NCBI GenBank assembly: GCA_002295705.1 | Contig: DBHP01000075.1 | Coordinates: 4,126-9,244, forward strand | Direction: 5' to 3' | Source of the DNA: Candidatus Neomicrothrix sp. UBA825 | GTDB taxonomy: Bacteria; Actinomycetota; Acidimicrobiia; Acidimicrobiales; UBA8592 | DNA: 5,119 nt | Shown here: piece after piece, positions 1 through 5,119 of the stretch | Position numbering within the stretch: the stretch's first letter is position 1 | Layout: the number at the start of each line of letters is the position of its first letter | Notes under the pieces: model-generated | The model's database searches: none | The model's input: only the letters and a program-made list of their open reading frames with translations | Told to the model about the DNA's origin: nothing | Translations under genes and position numbers: made by a program

Positions 1-899
1 GCACCTCGAGCCATTCCTCGTTGTCCCCACATATTAAGGAATTCTCCAATGGTTTCGCCTAGACGGGTGCCTCCCGACCAGTCGGTTATTGATTCAGATG
101 TTACGTGCAAGGCCTTGTCAAGGTCCCTATTTGAAAGTTCGTGAGTCACACGTGTTAAGCGTGTTCCTATCGTGAAAGCTTCTACCCTTCTGCGACTTAT
201 TACTGCAGCTTGTATAAAGCGCAGGAGAGCCCTTGCATAAACTTCCATTGATCCAGAGACATCAAGCAAGAAAACAATTCTCCTTGCTTTGTCGTTCTTT
301 TGCATGAAGTATCTTTGGATGGGCTCTCCAGCAGTTCGGAAAGAGGCTCTGATGATACCCCTGAGGTCCGGGGTCTTATTTTGTCGCGCAACTGAGCTGA
401 CTCGCCGGCTTTTCTGGGTACTGCCTATTAGCCGTATTGATTTCATTAATTGATAGGCCTCAGACAATTCCTCATCGCTATAATCAGCAAAATCTTTCTT
501 CCGAAGTATTTCAGAACGAGAGTACTTCAGAGGAATAAGTTCACCTTCTTGGCTTTCATCTGATTGGTCATCATCTCCATAGTCATCGCTGTCTATCGCC
601 AAGGTCATTTCTTTTATGTTTTGTACTTCTCCATTTTCGAGGACTACGTAGTCTTCCCAAAACGCATGAAAAGCCTCATCGTAGGCTGGTATGTCCTCAG
701 GGGTCCTAACAAGAGTTGATCTGCCAGCCCAGTAGACATCGTCTCGGTTGGAGATAGTGACATAAGCGAGTGATTGGAAGAAGGTTATTGATGAAGAGAT
801 AGGCACCTCAACACCCATTTTCCTTAGAAAGGTAATGAATCCTTGAGTTATATCTTCGGGCTTGCTGATGTCTTGATGAGCGTCAGACTGCACGGGCAT
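1..899 (-). CDS. coxE: VWA domain protein, CoxE type (C-terminus beyond window edge)
   Basis: The first 300 residues of a CoxE-like von Willebrand factor A protein; the frame has no stop before base 1, and the family is usually near 390-400 residues, so about a quarter is missing. CoxE works with the CoxD ATPase in maturing the molybdenum hydroxylase active site. Visible parts: a conserved N-terminal region with STLVRTPEDIPAYDEAFHAFW (61-81, partly family-typical), an acidic linker (103-120), SEILRKKDFADYSDEEL (129-145), then the VWA domain with the metal-site motif LLDVSGSM (211-218) and the later DWSGGTRLGE (273-282) supplying the conserved Thr. The start is ATG 897-899, with AGAAG 6 bases upstream; an in-frame ATG at 903-905 would add two residues but leaves no room for that ribosome site. 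It begins inside the end of coxD (17-base overlap), implying coupled translation. The family is certain; the exact partner enzyme is inferred. Confidence 0.92.
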   Translation of the reverse strand, partial: MPVQSDAHQDISKPEDITQGFITFLRKMGVEVPISSSITFFQSLAYVTISNRDDVYWAGRSTLVRTPEDIPAYDEAFHAFWEDYVVLENGEVQNIKEMTLAIDSDDYGDDDQSDESQEGELIPLKYSRSEILRKKDFADYSDEELSEAYQLMKSIRLIGSTQKSRRVSSVARQNKTPDLRGIIRASFRTAGEPIQRYFMQKNDKARRIVFLLDVSGSMEVYARALLRFIQAAVISRRRVEAFTIGTRLTRVTHELSNRDLDKALHVTSESITDWSGGTRLGETIGEFLNMWGQRGMARG

Positions 900-1800
900 A
901 TGCATCTTCTATGACTTTATCTAGGCCATATTCCATAACTTTTTGTTGATCTTCTCGATATTTCAGAAGGGCTCCGATTGTTGCAATGATGCCATCCTCC
1001 GTTAGATCACTGTTACCTATTCTCTCAAGAGCCATGGCCCAATCAATACTTTCTGAAACTCCCGGTGGTTTGTATAGATTCATTTCACGTATTTGCTCAA
1101 CTGTGACAGCTATTGTTTTGATTAATTGTTCAGAGACTTCAGGGGCTTTAGCTTTAAGTATTTGGATTTCCCTGAGGTATCCGGGATGGTCTACCCAGTG
1201 ATAGAGACACCTTCGTTTGAGGGCATCGTGAACATCTCTAGTTCGGTTTGAGGTAATCACGACGATTGGTGGCACAGCGGCTTTAAAAGCTCCTATCTCG
1301 GGGATAGTAATTGAGTAATCTGAGAGCAATTCAAGCAGGAAAGCTTCAAATTCATCATCAGCGCGGTCAAGTTCGTCGATCAGGAGTATCGGGGGGGTTT
1401 CCCCTTCGTAATCAATTGCTTGCAACAGTGGTCTTCGAACTAGGAATCGCTCATTGTATAATTCATCTTCGAGTGCCTTTTCATCTATTTGTTTGGCTCT
1501 TCCGGATGCTTCAGTAGTTCTCAAATGCAATAGTTGTTTTGAGTAATCCCATTCATAGATGGCGTGTGATGCATCTAGGCCTTCGTAGCACTGTAGGCGT
1601 ATTAAATCAGTATTGAGCCAACTTGATAACACCTTCGCTATTTCTGTTTTGCCGACGCCCGGTTCACCTTCTAAGAAGATTGGTCTTCGTAAACTAATCG
1701 CCAAAAAAATTGCTGATGCTAAGCCTTCAGAGGGGAAATAACCCTGTCCTTCAAGACCGCTTTGTACGTTTTCTATGCTTTGTACTTGTTCATATCCCAC
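883..1800 (-). CDS. coxD: MoxR-family AAA+ ATPase, CoxD type
   Basis: A 305-residue AAA+ ATPase of the MoxR/CoxD group. In Oligotropha the CoxD protein is a membrane-associated chaperone-like ATPase needed to mature the molybdenum-copper site of CO dehydrogenase; the role here is inferred from that. The ATPase core is intact: Walker A GEPGVGKT at residues 45-52, Walker B ILLIDELDRAD at 138-148, sensor 1 in VITSNRTRD (181-189), the arginine finger region KRRCLYHW (195-202), and a sensor-2-side motif PPGVSESIDW (245-254) typical of the CoxD branch. The opening 'VQSGLEGQGYFPSEGLASAI' style region also fits CoxD. The start is GTG (1798-1800); an in-frame TAG 9 bases upstream excludes a longer protein, and no later start would keep the N-terminal helix. 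The ribosome site is weak (TTAGAGAC). The gene overlaps coxE by 17 bases, matching the usual MoxR-VWA pairing. Other MoxR systems exist, but the coxSM neighbours favour CoxD. Confidence 0.9.
   Translation of the reverse strand: MGYEQVQSIENVQSGLEGQGYFPSEGLASAIFLAISLRRPIFLEGEPGVGKTEIAKVLSSWLNTDLIRLQCYEGLDASHAIYEWDYSKQLLHLRTTEASGRAKQIDEKALEDELYNERFLVRRPLLQAIDYEGETPPILLIDELDRADDEFEAFLLELLSDYSITIPEIGAFKAAVPPIVVITSNRTRDVHDALKRRCLYHWVDHPGYLREIQILKAKAPEVSEQLIKTIAVTVEQIREMNLYKPPGVSESIDWAMALERIGNSDLTEDGIIATIGALLKYREDQQKVMEYGLDKVIEDAYARAV
906..910 (-). promoter_or_regulatory. Shine-Dalgarno-like AGAAG for coxE, inside coxD
   Basis: AGAAG on the minus strand lies 6 bases before the ATG at 897-899 and directly abuts the alternative ATG at 903-905. 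The spacing favours the inner ATG as the coxE start. The match is short, so coupling to coxD translation probably matters as well. Confidence 0.5.
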
Positions 1801-1855
1801 GTCTCTAATCTACAGGTTGAGTGTGAGGGTGGCACATGCGCCGTTTTATTAAGAT

Positions 1856-2680
1856 TTAGAGCCCAGCCTCTTCAAGTCCTCGTTTTACAAGAACTCTGGC
1901 TAAATGTTTTCGGTATTCAACGGATGCGTTGATATCAGATGTTGGTTCCGTCCCTATCGCAGCCTGTTCGCTAGCTTCTACAGCATTTGCTCCGCTTGCT
2001 ATTGCTTCCTCCACTGCGGATGCCCGGAATGGAGTTGAATGCATGTTTACCAGCGATATACCGCTTTGACCGTTGTTGACTAGGATGGAAGCTCCAACAA
2101 TTGCCCAGTCTTGTGCTCTTCTATTGAATTTCTGAAATGACCATTTTGCATCTGGAACACAAGGAACCTTTATCTGCGTGAGCATCTCATCATCTTTTAG
2201 GTCGGTTTCTAAGAATCCGACGAAGAAATCATCAATAGGAATTTCTCTTGCCCCTTCAGGGCCTGTTACTACTACGGTTGCGTTGAGCGCAAGCAGAGCT
2301 GATGGGATATCAGACGCAGGGTCGCCGTGCGCGATTGCGCCACCTATGGTCCCACGATGGCGAACTTGTGGGTCGCCAACATGGTGTGTGGCTGAAGCTA
2401 AAAGCCCAGCATTCTCTTTTATTAAAGGATTGGTTTCGATATCACTATGGCGGGTTAAGGCTCCTATAACCAGATGACTGTTTTCTTCTCTTACATACTT
2501 TAGATCGTCCAAGCGATTTATATCTACTAAATACGCTGGTGCAGATAGGCGAAATTTCATTAGTGGGAGTAGTGAGTGCCCTCCAGCGATGAGCTTAGCT
2601 TCATCACCATGTTCTTGAAGGGCGTTTAGTGCTCCTTCAACTGAATCTACTCGCAAGTAATCAAAGTTTGCGGGAATCAT
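1856..2680 (-). CDS. coxM: Molybdenum hydroxylase medium subunit, FAD-binding (CoxM-like)
   Basis: A 274-residue FAD subunit of the CO dehydrogenase/xanthine dehydrogenase family. It receives electrons from the iron-sulfur subunit and hands them to the respiratory chain or another acceptor. Two FAD pyrophosphate-binding motifs stand at the positions known for Oligotropha CoxM: AGGHS at residues 32-36 and TIGG at 111-114, the latter in RHRGTIGGAIAHGDPASD (108-125). The N-terminus (FDYLRVDSVEGALNAL) is the usual 'fdy.rp.sleeAl..L' opening. FNRRAQDWAIVGA (185-197) matches the family's conserved 'k...R..dwaivgvA' segment at the start of the C-terminal CO_deh_flav_C-type domain. Length is close to the usual 280-290. 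The ATG directly follows the coxS stop, fixing the start. After its TAA comes a 55-base gap before the AAA+ ATPase gene, and not the large-subunit gene that would be expected in a coxSML or coxSLM set. No damage is visible. Confidence 0.93.
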   Translation of the reverse strand: MIPANFDYLRVDSVEGALNALQEHGDEAKLIAGGHSLLPLMKFRLSAPAYLVDINRLDDLKYVREENSHLVIGALTRHSDIETNPLIKENAGLLASATHHVGDPQVRHRGTIGGAIAHGDPASDIPSALLALNATVVVTGPEGAREIPIDDFFVGFLETDLKDDEMLTQIKVPCVPDAKWSFQKFNRRAQDWAIVGASILVNNGQSGISLVNMHSTPFRASAVEEAIASGANAVEASEQAAIGTEPTSDINASVEYRKHLARVLVKRGLEEAGL

Positions 2681-2683
2681 TTA
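2678..2683 (-). promoter_or_regulatory. TAA|ATG zero-gap junction between coxS and coxM
   Basis: The coxS stop TAA (2681-2683) is followed directly by the coxM ATG (2678-2680) with no base between. A purine-rich GGGGCG inside the end of coxS may serve as ribosome site. The junction implies coupled translation of two subunits that assemble together. Confidence 0.75.
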
Positions 2684-3139
2684 CGCCCCGCTTACTTCTA
2701 GTACTGCTTTGACAATATTGTGGTAGCCGGTGCATCTGCAGAGATTGCCTTCGAGCCCTTCGCGTACCTCATTTTCGGTAAGGTTTTGGTTTTCCTCGAC
2801 TAGGGACGCACAAGCCATGACCATACCTGGCGTGCAGTAACCACATTGAAGAGCATGACATTCGTGAAAGGCTTGCTGCATCGGGTGGAGCGTTCCATCT
2901 GCTTGTGCTAGACCTTCAATAGTTGTTATCTCCATTCCATCAACTTGCGCCGCTAAAACTGTACAGGACTTAACTGATTCGCCGTTCAGGTGGACTGTGC
3001 AGGCTCCACATGATGAAGTATCACACCCTATATTTGTTCCTGTTAATCCCGCAGATTCACGTATGTACTGAACCAGTAGTGTTCGAGGCTCCACATCATG
3101 TGACTCCTGAACGCCATTAATGTTAAGAGTTACTTCCAA
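2681..3139 (-). CDS. coxS: Molybdenum hydroxylase small subunit, 2[2Fe-2S] protein (CoxS-like)
   Basis: A 152-residue cytoplasmic iron-sulfur subunit of a CO dehydrogenase/xanthine dehydrogenase family enzyme. It passes electrons from the molybdenum site in the large subunit to FAD in the medium subunit. Both cluster motifs are complete. The N-terminal plant-type ferredoxin domain has C39, C44, C47 and C59 (C-x4-C-x2-C-x11-C). The C-terminal helical domain has C99, C102, C134 and C136 (C-x2-C-x31-C-x-C), including LQCGYCTPGM (97-106), whose Q98 is expected to contact the molybdopterin cofactor, and GNLCRCTGY (131-139). Length is normal for the family (about 150-165). The start is TTG: an in-frame stop sits directly upstream, a good ribosome site is present, and the next Met (residue 69) would remove the first cluster. 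The stop is followed immediately by coxM. Assignment to the family is firm; CO as substrate is not, because the same subunit type serves many hydroxylases. Confidence 0.93.
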   Translation of the reverse strand: MEVTLNINGVQESHDVEPRTLLVQYIRESAGLTGTNIGCDTSSCGACTVHLNGESVKSCTVLAAQVDGMEITTIEGLAQADGTLHPMQQAFHECHALQCGYCTPGMVMACASLVEENQNLTENEVREGLEGNLCRCTGYHNIVKAVLEVSGA

Positions 3140-3145
3140 TTACTT

Positions 3146-3152
3146 CCCCTTT
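3146..3152 (-). promoter_or_regulatory. Shine-Dalgarno site for coxS (AAAGGGG before a TTG start)
   Basis: On the minus strand AAAGGGG lies 6 bases before the TTG at 3137-3139. It is the strongest ribosome binding site in the window and decides the unusual TTG start, together with an in-frame TAA at 3140-3142 that rules out any earlier start. It sits in the 61-base gap (3140-3200) between the second permease and coxS. I see no convincing -35/-10 pair or terminator hairpin in that gap, so a separate cox promoter there is possible but not shown. Confidence 0.8.
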
Positions 3153-3200
3153 GCTCTAATAGAAATCTAGTACAACTGTTGGGGTAAATACTAAATCAAT

Positions 3201-3992
3201 TTAGATATCAACCTTTTGGTAGCATGATCTGGCCCAAAGACCTGAGCCGATTAATAATAACGCTAGCGAGATAAATCCTGGTTGTGTCTCTGCCCAAGTT
3301 ACGTCACCAAGAAACCCTTGACGACCCATTCTGATCACGTGTGTTATGGGATTATATTTTGCTACGTGGTATAGCCATCCTTGTATAGCTTCTAAGGGTG
3401 CCTGTCCTACTGACAGAAACATTGTGCTGAACATAACCACTTGAGCGACCGCTAAAGATTTCAGAGTCTTCATCGTGAAAACGATACCTAATACGAATAG
3501 AGACATGACTGCCGCTATTCCGATTGCAGTGAAGTATGCAATGACGAAGCCCAAAAGACCACCAGGCATGTCAGCATCGAGAGCTACAAATGAGACAATC
3601 AATACTGCCGTGGTGGGTAACACAGCTCTCGTAACGGAATATCCGACTAGTCCTGAAATTAGTGCTGAGGGAGTGATAGGCGCTGCTCGCATCCGATCAA
3701 AAAATCCGTTTTCTAGGTCTGTTGCGGTAAGCCCGCCCCCGCCAAGGCCTGAGAATGCTGACCCTTGGAGGATTGCCCAAGCCGCCATCCAATTAACTGC
3801 TTTGTCTGTGCTATAGCCATCGAGTTGTACAACCGATGAAAAGGATCCGCTAAATGCTACCACGAAAAAAATTGGCATAATTATGGAAGGGATCATAAGT
3901 GACGGAAGTCGTCGCATCCGCATTAGACCTCTTTTTGTAATAGCCACTGTTACTTGTAACTGAGATGTTTGTTTCGTGGATGCCGAAATCAT
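3201..3992 (-). CDS. ABC-2 type transporter permease (DrrB-like), second of two
   Basis: A 263-residue ABC-2 permease, most likely the partner of the preceding permease in a heterodimeric exporter. I chose the ATG at 3990-3992, which overlaps the upstream TGA as ATGA. The frame stays open to an ATG at 4094, but that would overlap the upstream gene by 106 bases and add 34 polar residues with no family counterpart. From the chosen start, hydrophobic segments lie near residues 32-52, 66-88, 113-137, 147-172, 177-196 and 240-256. The conserved loop reads DLENGFFDRMRAAPITPSA (92-110) and the late loop YNPITHVIRMGRQGF (213-227), both aligning with the first permease. The two share the fold and loop motifs but differ clearly elsewhere, so they are diverged paralogues rather than a recent duplication. 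A positively charged N-terminal stretch (KRGLMRMRR, 20-28) fits a cytoplasmic N-terminus. The substrate is unknown. Confidence 0.9.
   Translation of the reverse strand: MISASTKQTSQLQVTVAITKRGLMRMRRLPSLMIPSIIMPIFFVVAFSGSFSSVVQLDGYSTDKAVNWMAAWAILQGSAFSGLGGGGLTATDLENGFFDRMRAAPITPSALISGLVGYSVTRAVLPTTAVLIVSFVALDADMPGGLLGFVIAYFTAIGIAAVMSLFVLGIVFTMKTLKSLAVAQVVMFSTMFLSVGQAPLEAIQGWLYHVAKYNPITHVIRMGRQGFLGDVTWAETQPGFISLALLLIGSGLWARSCYQKVDI
3989..3992 (-). promoter_or_regulatory. ATGA stop/start overlap between the two permease genes
   Basis: The TGA stop of the first permease (3989-3991) and the ATG of the second (3990-3992) share two bases. This is a classic translational-coupling junction. It supports both the chosen start and synthesis of the two permeases in matched amounts. 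No strong Shine-Dalgarno sequence precedes it. Confidence 0.8.
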
Positions 3993-4777
3993 GATGCGAC
4001 TGCCAAACGTCTCTTTAACTGATGTGTTGAAGTCGCGATACCTGCAAGGGAGATCAAAAGGATTACGCCAGCTGCTTGAAGGAACGCGTTCCAAGAGAAT
4101 CCTTCAATTGTAATAACGCGAGTCCAATCAATAATCCATGTCAAGGGATTCCATTCTGCGATTTGCCCGTACCATCCGTCCATCAATTCAACTGGGAAGA
4201 AGGCTGAACTTATAAAGATGAATACAAAAATAATTGGAAAGAGCGAGTTGACGACTTCTTGTGATCCTGTCCTTAACGCGATTGCAATCAAGAAACTACC
4301 TACACCCATTGATAGAAATGAGGTGAGAAAAACGAGAGCTAAAGCGCTACTGGCGCCTCCGGTTAGCTTTGCTCCGAAAGCGAAAAAAATGATTATGAGG
4401 ATTGTTGCTTGCACCAAACCATAGATAAAAGCACTTGATAAGCGGGCGACAAGGATGGACGACCTGGACACTGGGGATGAAAGTAATCGATCCATAAAGG
4501 AATTTTCAATATCGGCTGCTAAATCAGTTGCGCTATTTGTTGACCCAAATAGAACACCTTGTATTACACAAGCTGGGAGGATGAAGTCAAGGAACGTCAC
4601 ATCGGAGTATGGGAATTCGGGGAGATTCACCGCTTTACTGAATTGCGCTGCATAGACTGCTGCCAGCAATAAAGGAAAGAATAATGTTGGTGCCCAGGCT
4701 TGTGGCTGGCGAATCATTCCTAGAATGCTTCGGTGAGATAGTTGTAAAGCTTGAGGAATGGAGTGTTTAATGTTCAT
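3989..4777 (-). CDS. ABC-2 type transporter permease (DrrB-like), first of two
   Basis: A 262-residue integral membrane protein of the ABC-2 permease family, forming half of an export channel with the neighbouring ATPase. Hydrophobic segments lie near residues 29-46, 62-82, 113-135, 142-167, 173-195 and 233-251, giving the expected six-helix layout with a cytoplasmic N-terminus. The family's conserved loop after helix 2 is visible as DIENSFMDRLLSSPVSRSS (residues 89-107), matching the pattern 'GxxDRLrxxPvsR', the probable contact with the ATPase. The loop before the last helix holds PVELMDGW (195-202) and WNPLTWIIDWTR (209-220), also typical. The ATG at 4775-4777 follows the ATPase stop by 9 bases; no strong Shine-Dalgarno is visible, so translational coupling is likely. 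Its TGA overlaps the start of the next permease as ATGA. The length is normal for DrrB proteins, with no sign of damage. The substrate is unknown. Confidence 0.92.
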   Translation of the reverse strand: MNIKHSIPQALQLSHRSILGMIRQPQAWAPTLFFPLLLAAVYAAQFSKAVNLPEFPYSDVTFLDFILPACVIQGVLFGSTNSATDLAADIENSFMDRLLSSPVSRSSILVARLSSAFIYGLVQATILIIIFFAFGAKLTGGASSALALVFLTSFLSMGVGSFLIAIALRTGSQEVVNSLFPIIFVFIFISSAFFPVELMDGWYGQIAEWNPLTWIIDWTRVITIEGFSWNAFLQAAGVILLISLAGIATSTHQLKRRLAVAS

Positions 4778-4786
4778 TGTTGACCG

Positions 4787-5119
4787 TCATGTATCTGCAC
4801 CACCCTCAAGTCGTCTTCCAGTTGCGTCTGCAAATACATCGTCAAGGCTTGGTTCATCTAGCTCAACATGTTGTACTTCTATATTCTGGTCTTCTAAGGA
4901 TTTCAAAACAGCTGTGATAGCTCTTGTCCCACCATCAAGCCCTATAGCAATTCTGCCTTTTCTTGCGGGCCGCTCTTCCCCTAGTTTTGTCATTACTTGC
5001 TTGGCTATCTCATAGTCACTTTCGACTACATCCACGCGTAATGTTGGTGCCCCAACATCTGACTTGAGCTTCGTCGGGGACCCTTCTCGGACTATCCTCC
5101 CATTGTCAATTATCGCTAT
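4787..5119 (-). CDS. ABC transporter ATP-binding protein, DrrA type (C-terminal part, cut by window edge)
   Basis: This is the C-terminal 110 residues of an ABC exporter ATPase; the reading frame is open to the window edge, so the start, Walker A, signature and Walker B motifs lie outside. The visible part begins IAIIDNGRIVREGSPTKLK, which is the stretch after the H-loop in ABC ATPases (typically 'D.iaiid.GrivaeGtp.eLk'). It then carries the extra C-terminal domain (DUF4162-like) of the DrrA/CcmA group, ending with the characteristic EPSLDDVFADATGR segment. Family members are usually about 300 to 330 residues, so roughly two thirds is missing. A GTG at 5033-5035 is internal, not the start. 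The stop lies 9 bases before the first permease gene, so the ATPase most likely energises the two downstream permeases at the cytoplasmic face. The exported substrate (drug, lipid, polysaccharide or other) cannot be inferred. Family call is firm; function beyond export is not. Confidence 0.9.
   Translation of the reverse strand: MAIIDNGRIVREGSPTKLKSDVGAPTLRVDVVESDYEIAKQVMTKLGEERPARKGRIAIGLDGGTRAITAVLKSLEDQNIEVQHVELDEPSLDDVFADATGRRLEGGADT

Noticed and set aside
200..391. A 63-residue minus-strand open frame
   Set aside because: It lies in another frame inside coxE, where the coxE frame has clear VWA motifs. It has no recognisable domain and is a shadow.
1831..1842. Near-palindrome GGCACATGCGCC in the coxM-coxD gap, followed on the plus strand by GTTTT
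   Set aside because: On the minus strand it gives only a four-pair stem (one G-U pair) with no T-run after it; on the plus strand the stem is three pairs and no plus-strand gene ends there. Too weak for a terminator, and a single 12-base site is poor evidence for an operator.
2178..2477. A 99-residue plus-strand open frame
   Set aside because: It is antisense to the conserved FAD-binding part of coxM, has low-complexity Ser/Pro/Ala content and no ribosome site that I recognise.
3140..3200. Possible promoter in the permease-coxS gap (TTGATT and TAGATT-like boxes on the minus strand)
   Set aside because: The boxes are about 24 bases apart, outside normal spacing, and other pairings match poorly. 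A promoter may exist but cannot be supported from sequence alone.
3475..3816. A 113-residue plus-strand open frame
   Set aside because: It is antisense to the second permease, whose membrane helices and loop motifs explain the sequence; no known motif is visible in the antisense product.
5033..5035. GTG as start of a short 82-residue protein
   Set aside because: The frame continues upstream to the window edge with the ABC ATPase-like segment IAIIDNGRIVREGSP, so this GTG is an internal valine codon.

Overview
All seven genes in this window are read from the minus strand, so gene order runs from high to low coordinates. It is a tightly packed bacterial segment: gaps are 0 to 61 bases, several genes overlap or touch, and no intergenic stretch approaches 300 bases. 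I see no RNA genes, insertion sequences, CRISPR arrays or clear terminators. Base composition looks moderate (about mid-40s % GC by eye), and TTG and GTG starts are used. The gene families fit a free-living aerobic bacterium. A Chloroflexota (SAR202-like) or related marine/soil lineage is a guess from the gene mix only; no taxonomic marker is present.

Region 1 (5119 to 3201) is a DrrA/DrrB-type ABC exporter. It holds the C-terminal third of an ATPase cut by the window edge, followed by two different ABC-2 permeases of nearly equal length (262 and 263 residues). The permeases are joined by an ATGA stop/start overlap. The three genes look like one transcription unit, likely a heterodimeric membrane pore driven by one ATPase; its substrate cannot be read from the sequence.

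Region 2 (3139 to 1856) encodes two of the three subunits of a molybdenum hydroxylase of the CO dehydrogenase/xanthine dehydrogenase family. The small 2[2Fe-2S] subunit (coxS-like) starts at TTG, and the FAD subunit (coxM-like) starts directly after its stop codon. The large molybdopterin subunit (coxL), which carries the active site, is not in the window.

Region 3 (1800 to 1) encodes a MoxR/CoxD-type AAA+ ATPase and, overlapping its end by 17 bases, a CoxE-type von Willebrand factor A protein that runs off the left edge. In known cox clusters this pair matures the molybdenum active site of the large subunit. Together the genes suggest an electron-transfer module (CoxS, CoxM) plus a maturation module (CoxD, CoxE) for an aerobic molybdenum hydroxylase. 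Whether the substrate is CO cannot be decided without the large subunit. The most notable observation is the S-M-D-E order with no coxL between or directly upstream; otherwise the window looks like known gene families in a somewhat unusual arrangement, not a wholly new system.
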